DNA from: Streptomyces musisoli | Lineage (GTDB): Bacteria; Actinomycetota; Actinomycetes; Streptomycetales; Streptomycetaceae | Assembly: GCF_016741855.1 (NCBI RefSeq) | Contig: NZ_JAERRH010000006.1 | Span: 372,001 to 436,000 of the forward strand | Reading direction: 5' to 3' | Length of the DNA: 64,000 nucleotides | Part shown: positions 15,606 through 22,014 of the stretch, piece after piece | Numbering within the stretch: position 1 is the first letter of the stretch | Layout of the letters: the number at the start of each line of letters is the position of its first letter | Made by a program: the position numbers and the translations under genes | The notes under the pieces: generated by a model | Databases searched by the model: none | Told to the model about the DNA's origin: nothing | The model's input: only the letters and a program-made list of their open reading frames with translations

Positions 15606-16325
15606 ATGCACCGTCGCCCTGCCGCTCCCCCGTCGTCACCGCCCTCCCGACCGCCGGCGCCGCCCCGCACGGCCGCCCGCGTCGCCGCCGCCCTCACAGT
15701 CTGCTCGGTCCTGCTGCTCTGCCTCGTCGCGGTGCGCTGGCACCCACTGCTCACCCTGGACGGCGACATCTCCCGCACCACCCACCGCTGGGCGGTCCAC
15801 GACCACGAGGTGACCCGGATCTTCCGGGTGCTGACGGACTGGGTGTGGGACCCGCTGACCATGCGCCTGGTGTGCGGGGCGGCCGCGGTGTGGCTGATCT
15901 GGCGCCTCGCGGCCTGGTGGACGGCGCTGTGGCTGGCGGTCACCTGCGCGCTGGCCACGATCGTGCAGCAGGCGGTGAAGGCCGCCGTCGACCGTCCCCG
16001 CCCGGTCTGGGCGGACCCCGTCGACTCCGCGCACTACGCGGCCTTCCCGTCCGGGCACGCGATGACCGCCACCGTGGTCTGCGGTCTGCTGCTGTGGCTG
16101 CTGCACCGCTGCGGCCCGGCCCGCGCCCTGTGGCGTACGGCCGTGGCGGCGGCGCTCGTCTCCGTCGCCGGGGTGGGCGTGACCCGGGTGTGGCTCGGTG
16201 TGCACTGGCCTTCCGACGTGCTCGGCGGATGGCTGTTCGGAGCACTGCTGACGGCACTGGCGGTGATGGTGTACGAGTGGCCGCGCAACCGCAGGCCGGA
16301 ACTCCCCGTGCGCCGGCGCGGGTAG
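15606..16325 (+). CDS. PAP2 family phosphatase
   Basis: A 239-residue integral membrane phosphatase with about six spans. All three acid phosphatase motifs are present: KAAVDRPRP, AAFPSGHAMT and TRVWLGVHWPSDVLGG, with the catalytic His in the last two. Relatives dephosphorylate undecaprenyl pyrophosphate, phosphatidate or phosphatidylglycerol phosphate outside the membrane. The N-terminus is Pro/Ala-rich and disordered. The ATG at 15606 has AAGGA eight bases upstream. The HAD gene follows after 10 bases and is probably cotranscribed. Confidence 0.9.
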   Translation: MHRRPAAPPSSPPSRPPAPPRTAARVAAALTVCSVLLLCLVAVRWHPLLTLDGDISRTTHRWAVHDHEVTRIFRVLTDWVWDPLTMRLVCGAAAVWLIWRLAAWWTALWLAVTCALATIVQQAVKAAVDRPRPVWADPVDSAHYAAFPSGHAMTATVVCGLLLWLLHRCGPARALWRTAVAAALVSVAGVGVTRVWLGVHWPSDVLGGWLFGALLTALAVMVYEWPRNRRPELPVRRRG

Positions 16326-16335
16326 AGTCCCGCAC

Positions 16336-17025
16336 ATGGCTGCCGTGTTGTTCGACTTCTCCGGGACGCTGTTCCGCGTCGAGACCACCGAGTCCTGGCT
16401 GCGCGCGGTACTGGCCGAGACGGGTCGGGTCCTGTCCGAAACCGAACTGATCAGCACCGCGCAGGCTTTGGAGGAGGCGGGTGCGCTTCCCGGCGGCGCG
16501 GTGCCGGTGGAACTGCCGCCGGACCTCACGGACCTCTGGGCGGTCCGGGACGAGAGCGCGGAACTGCACCGGGCCGCGTACACGGCCCTTTCCCGGCGGG
16601 TGCCGCTGCCGGATCCGGGGCTGCACGACGCCTTGTACGAACGGCACATGTCACCCGCCGCGTGGACCCCGTACCCCGACGCCGCGGAGGTGCTGCGCGC
16701 CCTGCGCGAACGCGGGATCGGCGTCGGCGTGGTCAGCAACATCGGCTGGGACCTGCGCCCGGTCTTCCGCGAGCACGGGCTCGACCCGTACGTGGACACG
16801 TACGTGCTGTCGTACGAGCACGGGGTGCAGAAGCCGGACCCGCGGCTGTTCTCGGTCGCCTGCGAGGCGCTCGGCGCGGATCCGCGGCAGGTGCTGATGG
16901 TCGGCGACAGCAGGCCGGCGGACGGGGGCGCCACGGCCCTCGGCTGCCGCGTGCACTTCGTGGACCACCTGCCGGTGGCCAAACGCCCCGACGCGCTGCT
17001 CCCGGTACTGGAGCTGATGCGCTGA
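16336..17025 (+). CDS. HAD superfamily hydrolase with DxS active-site motif
   Basis: A 229-residue HAD-IA type hydrolase with a helical cap. Motif I reads LFDFSGTLF: the nucleophile Asp7 is present, but Ser9 replaces the second Asp that acts as general acid in most phosphatases. Motif II is VVSNIGW, motif III VQKPDPRLF (Lys) and motif IV MVGDSRPADGG. The DxS change may alter the reaction type, as in dehalogenase-like or phosphonatase-like members; the substrate is unknown. It starts 10 bases after the PAP2 stop, so the two genes form one unit. A strong hairpin terminator lies 73 bases downstream. Confidence 0.85.
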   Translation: MAAVLFDFSGTLFRVETTESWLRAVLAETGRVLSETELISTAQALEEAGALPGGAVPVELPPDLTDLWAVRDESAELHRAAYTALSRRVPLPDPGLHDALYERHMSPAAWTPYPDAAEVLRALRERGIGVGVVSNIGWDLRPVFREHGLDPYVDTYVLSYEHGVQKPDPRLFSVACEALGADPRQVLMVGDSRPADGGATALGCRVHFVDHLPVAKRPDALLPVLELMR

Positions 17026-17097
17026 CCGTCCGCCGGACGGGCGCACGGTGCCCGGGGCGGCGCAGCGCCGGATCCAGACCCTGGAAGTAGTCGGCGT

Positions 17098-17142
17098 GCC
17101 GTCCGTCTGAGACGATCCCCCGCGTCGCCTCAGACGGACGGC
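17098..17142. terminator. Strong hairpin terminator after the HAD gene
   Basis: GCCGTCCGTCTGAG (17098-17111) pairs perfectly with CTCAGACGGACGGC (17129-17142), a 14-base stem with a 17-base C-rich loop. It isolates the PAP2-HAD unit from the TetR gene. Confidence 0.8.
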
Positions 17143-17191
17143 TGCATCGGGCAAGCCCCAAACACAGGGCGAACCCGCTGCGTTGAGTATA

Positions 17192-17212
17192 GTTGGCTGG
17201 CAGCCAGTCAAC
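17192..17212. promoter_or_regulatory. TetR operator palindrome
   Basis: GTTGGCTGGC-A-GCCAGTCAAC is a 21-base inverted repeat with 9 of 10 positions paired, centred 25 bases before the TetR start codon. It abuts TATAGT (about 17188-17193), a good -10 box, so the bound protein would block its own promoter. GCAGGAG (17213-17219) is the ribosome site. Confidence 0.8.
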
Positions 17213-17226
17213 GCAGGAGTTTCAGA

Positions 17227-17895
17227 ATGTCCCCGCGCAGCGCCTCGGTCAATGAAGAATTGCGGCGGCGTTCCCGGGAACGGCTCCTCCAGGCCGCGGT
17301 CGAACTCGTCGGCGAGCGCGGGTTCGAGGCGACGACGCTGGGCGACATCGCGGACCGGGCCGGTTCGGCGCGCGGACTGGTGTCGTACTACTTCCCCGGC
17401 AAACGCCAGTTGGTGCAGTCCGCCGTACACCGGCTGATGCACCGCACCCTGGAAGAGGCTCTGGAGCGGGAGCCGTGCACCGAGGACGGCCGGGAGCGGC
17501 TGGCCCGGGCCATCGACGCGATCCTGGGCCTGGCCCGGGACCGGACCGTGCTGATGCGCCAGCACATGGCGGGCCTGCTCCAGGCCGAGGGCTTCGTGCA
17601 GTGTCCGGAGCAGCGCCGGCTGGCGGAGTTGCTGGGCGACACCGTCGCCCGGTACGGCGCGCAGGACGTCTCGGCCGACTACCCGATGCTGCGTGCCCTG
17701 TTGATGGGCGCGGTGTTCGCGGCGCTGGTGCCGGGCGTGCCGATGCCGGTACCGGTGCTGCGGGCCGAGCTGTTCCAGCGGTACGGGCTCGACTGGGAGA
17801 TGGGGGTGCCCCCGGAGAGCGAGCCGGACACGAAGACCGAGGACGAGGACCTGTCCCGGTTCTTCGCCACCGAGGAGCGGCCGAACACCCGCTGA
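17227..17895 (+). CDS. TetR family transcriptional regulator
   Basis: A 222-residue repressor. The N-terminal helix-turn-helix is typical: RERLLQAAVELVGERGFEATTLGDIADRAGSARGLVSYYFPGKRQLVQSAV, about residues 15-70. The C-terminal ligand domain has no family I can name and ends in an acidic tail (EPDTKTEDEDLSRFF). GCAGGAG lies 7 bases before the ATG. The palindrome at 17192-17212 implies autoregulation. No divergent partner gene is close; the upstream HAD unit is shut off by a terminator, so its regulon is probably elsewhere. Confidence 0.9.
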   Translation: MSPRSASVNEELRRRSRERLLQAAVELVGERGFEATTLGDIADRAGSARGLVSYYFPGKRQLVQSAVHRLMHRTLEEALEREPCTEDGRERLARAIDAILGLARDRTVLMRQHMAGLLQAEGFVQCPEQRRLAELLGDTVARYGAQDVSADYPMLRALLMGAVFAALVPGVPMPVPVLRAELFQRYGLDWEMGVPPESEPDTKTEDEDLSRFFATEERPNTR

Positions 17896-17900
17896 GGCCG

Positions 17901-17951
17901 CCGGGCCGTCCGATCAGCCGGGCCGTTCGGTCAGCCGGGCCGTCCGGTCAG
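17901..17951. repeat. Three tandem 17-base repeats in a convergent gap
   Basis: Three adjacent 17-base units (17901-17917, 17918-17934, 17935-17951) fit CCGGGCCGTYCGRTCAG. They fill the gap between the TetR and DUF6214 stop codons, and the last unit contains the DUF6214 stop. Confidence 0.9.
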
Positions 17952-18808
17952 CGCCGGGCGTGACGGGGCGCCAGCAGGCCCGCGTCCCGCGCCTGGGCGA
18001 TGAGCCGGAGGGAGCGTCGGCGGCTGTGCCCGGTCGCGTCCATCACGGCGAGCACCGGATCCGCGCCCTCGTCCCGCGCCGCGCGGTACTGCTCCGCGAC
18101 GAGCCGGCGGCCCTCCACGCCGCGCGGCCAGGCCCGCCGGGCGCGGCGCGAGCCCGCACAGCCGGCCTCCGACCCATCGCCGCCGGCCTCCGCCACACGG
18201 CCGGCCTCCGCCACATGGCCGGGGACCGGTCCGGTTACGCCCGCCGGAGCGAGACGGCCGCCACCCGGTTCAGCCCCGCCGGCCACCGCCACACGACCGG
18301 CGCCCCACTCGACCCCGTCCGCCACCGCGGGACAGCCGGCGCCGGGGTCGGCTCCGACCGCCATCGCGGGACAGCCGGCGCCCGCCTCGGTCCCGGCGAA
18401 CATCGCCGGGCAGCCGGCGCCCGGTTCCGCTCCCGCCGCGTCCGCCGCGTGGCCGCCGCGCTCGACGCGCGCCTCGCCCTCGGTGCCGGTCCCGGTGCCG
18501 GTGCCGCCCGCGGGGTTCTTCTCCGGCGCCACACCGCACGCCTCGGACAGCGGCCCCTCGATCCAGTCGGCGAGCACCGTCAGGTCGGCGAGGGACAGGG
18601 CCGGCTGCGCCCTGACGTCCTCGATGGAGAGTCGTCCCCCGCTCAGGACCGCCAGGGCGTCGACCCCGGCGCCGTCGGGGAAGGCCAGCCGGACATGGAA
18701 CCACGCCGTGGCGCCGCCGTGCTCCCGCACCTCCCACGCGGGCCACACGGAGACCGCGCCGTCCTCCGCGTTCCGTTCGGAGAGACTGAGAAAGGACGCT
18801 TCAAGCAC
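17948..18808 (-). CDS. DUF6214 family protein with an internal 13-residue repeat
   Basis: A 286-residue protein that I place in DUF6214, a Streptomyces family of unknown function. Residues 15-95 (AWEVREHGGATAWFHVRLAFPDG, LSLADLTVLADWIEGPLSEACG) and 220-286 (AWPRGVEGRRLVAEQYR, DATGHSRRRSLRLIAQARDAG) are the conserved parts. Between them lie GTGTGTGT and five tandem 13-residue units (residues 125-189) of the type AGAEPGAGCPAMF, with Cys-Pro in the first three. The C-terminal domain is basic and could bind nucleic acid. The start is a GTG at 18808 with weak signals. Confidence 0.7.
   Translation of the reverse strand: MLEASFLSLSERNAEDGAVSVWPAWEVREHGGATAWFHVRLAFPDGAGVDALAVLSGGRLSIEDVRAQPALSLADLTVLADWIEGPLSEACGVAPEKNPAGGTGTGTGTEGEARVERGGHAADAAGAEPGAGCPAMFAGTEAGAGCPAMAVGADPGAGCPAVADGVEWGAGRVAVAGGAEPGGGRLAPAGVTGPVPGHVAEAGRVAEAGGDGSEAGCAGSRRARRAWPRGVEGRRLVAEQYRAARDEGADPVLAVMDATGHSRRRSLRLIAQARDAGLLAPRHARR
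18242..18436 (-). repeat. In-frame 39-base minisatellite inside the DUF6214 gene
   Basis: Five tandem 39-base units encode the 13-residue repeats at residues 125-189. The first three (AGAEPGAGCPAMF, AGTEAGAGCPAMA, VGADPGAGCPAVA) are close; the last two are decayed. The unit length keeps the frame, so copy number can vary without breaking the gene. Confidence 0.85.
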
Positions 18809-18948
18809 ACACGCAACGTAACCGCATGATCACACCCGCTGTGGAAAGCCGCGCATCCGGATCACTCCACCGGCCCCTGCCCACCGGCCCCCGCCGGTGC
18901 CATGCTGGAAGCGTCCGCACGCCCCTCCTTCGGGCAAGGAGTACCGCT

Positions 18949-20283
18949 GTGCTGCGTGTCGCCGTCGTCGGTTCGGGGCCGAGCGGGTGTTACACCGCCC
19001 AGAACCTGGTCCAGCGTGACCCCGGAGTCCACGTGGACGTCCTGGACCGGCTGCCGTGCCCGTACGGGCTGGTCCGCTACGGTGTCGCCCCCGACCACGA
19101 GAAGATCAAGTCCCTCCAGGGCAGTCTGCGGTCCGTGCTGGAGCACGAGCGGGTGCGGTTCCTCGGCGGGGTCCGGGTGGGCGGCCCCGGCGGACTGCCC
19201 GTGGAGCGGCTGCGGGAGCTGTACCACGCGGTCGTGTACTGCGTGGGCGCCGCCACCGACCGGCGGCTCGGGATCCCCGGTGAGGAGCTGCCGGGCAGCT
19301 GGTCGGCGACCGAGTTCGTGTCCTGGTACAGCGCGCACCCGGACGCGGCAGACGCGGGCTTCCTGCGCGGGGTGCGGTCGGCGGTGGTCATCGGAGTGGG
19401 CAACGTGGCGGTGGACGTCTCCCGGATGCTGGTCCGCGGGGCGGCGGAGCTGCGTCCCACCGACATCCCGCAGGCCGCGCTGGACACGCTGGCGGCGAGC
19501 GGTCTCAGCGAGGTGCACATGGTGGGCCGGCGCGGCCCCGCGCAGGCCCGTTTCACCACGAAGGAGCTGCGTGAGCTGGGTGGCCTGCCCGGCTGCGAAG
19601 TGGTCGTGGACAAGGCGGAGTTGGCGCTCGACACGGCCGATCCCGGTGCACTGCCGTCCGGGCAGCGCCGCAATGTGGAGGTGCTGCGCGGCTGGGCGGC
19701 GGAGCCGGCCGCTACGGCCGCGCGCCGGATCCGGCTGCGGTTCTTCCTGCGCCCGGTGGAACTGCTCGAGGTCGCGGGCCGGGTGGGCGCGGTCCGCTTC
19801 GAGCGGACGGAACCGGACGACCGGGGCGGTGTGACCGGCACCGGCCGCTACGAGGACGTGCCCGCGCAGTTGGTGCTGCGCTCGGTGGGCTATCGCGGAG
19901 TCCCCCTGCCCGGGCTGCCGTTCGACCCGGTGAGCGGCACGATCCCGCACCAGGAGGGCCGCGTCCTGCGCGACGGCACGCCCTCCCCCGGCGAGTACGT
20001 CGCCGGCTGGATCAAGCGCGGCCCGACCGGGGTCATCGGCACCAACCGGCCCTGCGCCAAGGAGACGGTGACCTCCCTGCTCGCGGACGCTCCCGCACTC
20101 GGCCGGGGGGACGTGCCCACGGATCCGGTCGCGGCCCTGCGGGCCACCGGCGTCGAACCCGTGCCCTGGAACGGCTGGCTGGCGATCGAGCGGGCCGAGG
20201 CCGAACTGGGGGCGCGGCTGGGCCGGGGCGTGGTCAAGCTGTCCGACTGGGACACACTGCTCGGCGCGGCGCGGGTGCCGTAG
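18949..20283 (+). CDS. FprA-type ferredoxin-NADP reductase
   Basis: A 444-residue flavoprotein of the adrenodoxin reductase class. The FAD site is VAVVGSGPSGCYTAQNL (residues 4-20), followed by DRLPCPYGLVRYGVAPDHEKIKS, the hallmark of FprA and adrenodoxin reductase. The NADP site is SAVVIGVGNVAVDVSRML with VGRRGPAQARFTTKELREL, and the C-terminal part has YVAGWIKRGPTGVIGTN. It moves electrons between NADPH and ferredoxin, for example for cytochromes P450, though none is in this window. The GTG at 18949 is chosen because AAGGAG lies seven bases upstream. Confidence 0.93.
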   Translation: MLRVAVVGSGPSGCYTAQNLVQRDPGVHVDVLDRLPCPYGLVRYGVAPDHEKIKSLQGSLRSVLEHERVRFLGGVRVGGPGGLPVERLRELYHAVVYCVGAATDRRLGIPGEELPGSWSATEFVSWYSAHPDAADAGFLRGVRSAVVIGVGNVAVDVSRMLVRGAAELRPTDIPQAALDTLAASGLSEVHMVGRRGPAQARFTTKELRELGGLPGCEVVVDKAELALDTADPGALPSGQRRNVEVLRGWAAEPAATAARRIRLRFFLRPVELLEVAGRVGAVRFERTEPDDRGGVTGTGRYEDVPAQLVLRSVGYRGVPLPGLPFDPVSGTIPHQEGRVLRDGTPSPGEYVAGWIKRGPTGVIGTNRPCAKETVTSLLADAPALGRGDVPTDPVAALRATGVEPVPWNGWLAIERAEAELGARLGRGVVKLSDWDTLLGAARVP

Positions 20284-20295
20284 CCGTTCCTTCAG

Positions 20296-20376
20296 CCGCC
20301 GAGCGGGGTCGGCCACCGCGCGGGATCGGCCACCGAGTGGGATCGGCCGCCGAGTGGGATCGGCCGCCGAGAGCGG
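20296..20376. repeat. Tandem 17-base repeats in a convergent gap
   Basis: Four full 17-base units (20296-20312, 20313-20329, 20330-20346, 20347-20363) fit CCRCCGAGYGGGATCGG with few changes, then a partial unit. They sit between the FprA stop and the convergent ArsR stop. No hairpin terminator is evident. Confidence 0.88.
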
Positions 20377-20413
20377 CCCGGGCACCGAAGGCGGTCCGGG
20401 CGCCGCTGGTGCT

Positions 20414-20770
20414 TCAGCCCTCGTCGCCGAGTCGGCCGGCCTGCCGGTCCGCGGCGGCGAGGAGGCTGTCGAGGAGCCCCGGGAAAAGACCTTCCAGGTC
20501 GTCCCGCCGCAGGCCGTTCATCTTGGCCGTGCCCCGGTAGACCTGACGGATGACCCCGCTCTCCCGCAGCACCCGGAAGTGGTGCGTGGTGGTGGACTTG
20601 GTCACCGGCAGCTCGAACTGCGAACAGGACAACTCCGCTTCCTTGGCGGCGAGTTCGCGCACGATCTGTAGCCGCATCGGGTCGGAGAGCGCGTGCAGCA
20701 CGGACTCCAGCCGGATCTGCTCCCGCTCCGGGTGCGGCAGCGCACGGCCGGTGGTGGCGGTCTCGGTCAC
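20414..20770 (-). CDS. ArsR family transcriptional regulator
   Basis: A 118-residue winged-helix protein. It shows LESVLHALSDPMRLQIVRELAAKEAELSCSQFELPVTKSTTTHHFRVLRESGVIRQVYRGTAKM, the complete ArsR fold. Only one cysteine (in SCSQFEL) is present, so a metal or thiol role is uncertain. The start is a GTG at 20770 with AAGGGCAGG upstream. It is divergent from the old yellow enzyme gene, and the shared gap holds several TACGA/TCGTA palindromes, so it most likely represses that gene. Confidence 0.88.
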   Translation of the reverse strand: MTETATTGRALPHPEREQIRLESVLHALSDPMRLQIVRELAAKEAELSCSQFELPVTKSTTTHHFRVLRESGVIRQVYRGTAKMNGLRRDDLEGLFPGLLDSLLAAADRQAGRLGDEG

Positions 20771-20813
20771 GGCGCCTGCCCTTCGTCGCGGAAATCCTCC
20801 GGTGGCACCATTG

Positions 20814-20862
20814 TACGAGAGGCATCGTAGTTTGACATCTCTCGTAGTACGAGGAGTACCGT
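20814..20862. promoter_or_regulatory. Operators and promoter between arsR and the old yellow enzyme gene
   Basis: A -35 box TTGACA lies at 20832-20837, with AGTACC (20855) or TACCGT (20857) as possible -10 boxes. It is wrapped in inverted repeats: TACGA (20814-20818) with TCGTA (20825-20829), spacer six; TACGAGAG (20814-20821) with CTCTCGTA (20839-20846); and the perfect 13-base palindrome CTCGTA-G-TACGAG (20841-20853). Two operators flanking the -35 box would give tight repression. Confidence 0.75.
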
Positions 20863-20900
20863 ACGAACCCACCAGCGGTCCGTGACGAATGGAGTCCGTC

Positions 20901-21980
20901 GTGAGCGCGCTCTTCGAGCCCATCACCCTGCGCGAAGTGACCATCCCGAACCGGGTGTGGATGGCCCCCATGTGCCAGTACTCGGCCGAACCGGAGGGCC
21001 CGCTGGCCGGTGCCCCGCACGACTGGCACTTCGCGCACTACGCGGCGCGCGCCGCCGGCGGCACCGGCCTGATCGTCGTGGAGGCCACCGCGGTCGCGCC
21101 CGAGGGCCGGATCTCCCCGTACGACCTGGGCCTGTGGAACGACACCCAGGTGGAGGCCTTCCGCCGGATCACCCGCTTCCTCGCCGCCCAGGGCACCGTG
21201 CCGGGGATCCAGCTCGGCCACGGCGGCCGCAAGGCGTCGACCGACCAGCCGTGGAAGGGCGGCGCGCCCCTCGGGCCGGATGCGCACGGCTGGCAGCCGC
21301 TCGCCCCCAGCTCGGTCGCGTTCGACGAACGCCACCCCGTGCCCACGGAGTTGACGACCGATCAGATAACCGAGACCGTCGGCCGGTTCGCCGCCGCCGC
21401 ACGCCGGGCGCTCGCCGCGGGCTTCGAGGTCGTCGAGATCCACGGCGCCCACGGCTACCTGATCAACGAGTTCCTCTCCCCGCACTCCAACCACCGCACG
21501 GACGCCTACGGCGGCTCGTACGAGAACCGCACCCGGTTCGCCCTGGAGGTCGTGGACGCCGTACGCGAGGTCTGGCCCGAGGGAAAGCCGGTGTTCTTCC
21601 GCGTCTCCGCGACCGAATGGCTCCAGGAGGGCGGCTGGACCCCGGACGACACCGTCCGCTTCGCCCGCGATCTGCACGCCCACGGCGTCGACCTGCTCGA
21701 CGTCTCCACCGGCGGGAACGCGGCCGGCGTCAGCATTCCGACCGGTCCGGGCTACCAGGTCCCGTTCGCCGCCCGGGTGAAGGCCGAGACGCCGCTGCCG
21801 GTCGGCGCCGTCGGACTGATCACCGAGGCCGGGCAGGCGCAGAAGATCCTGGCGAACGGCGAGGCCGACGTGGTGCTGCTCGGCCGGGAGTTGCTGCGCA
21901 ACCCCTCCTGGGCCCGGCAGGCCGCACGGGAGCTGGGCGGGGAGGTCCGGGTCCCGGAGCAGTACCACCGATCCGTCTGA
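20901..21980 (+). CDS. Old yellow enzyme family NADH:flavin oxidoreductase (YqjM class)
   Basis: A 359-residue FMN-dependent TIM barrel that reduces alpha,beta-unsaturated carbonyls with NAD(P)H. YqjM-class marks are LFEPITLREVTIPNRVWMAPMCQYSA (with the Cys that tunes the flavin), IQLGHGGRKAS, VEIHGAHGYLINEFLSPHSNHRTDAYGGSYENR (the His pair and the family signature) and the C-terminal ADVVLLGRELLRNP. The GTG at 20901 is preferred because GGAG lies six bases upstream and the product begins MSALFEP as in relatives; an ATG at 20889 has no ribosome site. It is divergent from ArsR. A role in electrophile stress is likely by family. Confidence 0.92.
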   Translation: MSALFEPITLREVTIPNRVWMAPMCQYSAEPEGPLAGAPHDWHFAHYAARAAGGTGLIVVEATAVAPEGRISPYDLGLWNDTQVEAFRRITRFLAAQGTVPGIQLGHGGRKASTDQPWKGGAPLGPDAHGWQPLAPSSVAFDERHPVPTELTTDQITETVGRFAAAARRALAAGFEVVEIHGAHGYLINEFLSPHSNHRTDAYGGSYENRTRFALEVVDAVREVWPEGKPVFFRVSATEWLQEGGWTPDDTVRFARDLHAHGVDLLDVSTGGNAAGVSIPTGPGYQVPFAARVKAETPLPVGAVGLITEAGQAQKILANGEADVVLLGRELLRNPSWARQAARELGGEVRVPEQYHRSV

Positions 21981-22014
21981 TCCTTCGCCCCGGTCACCCA
22001 CCCCGGTCATCCGG

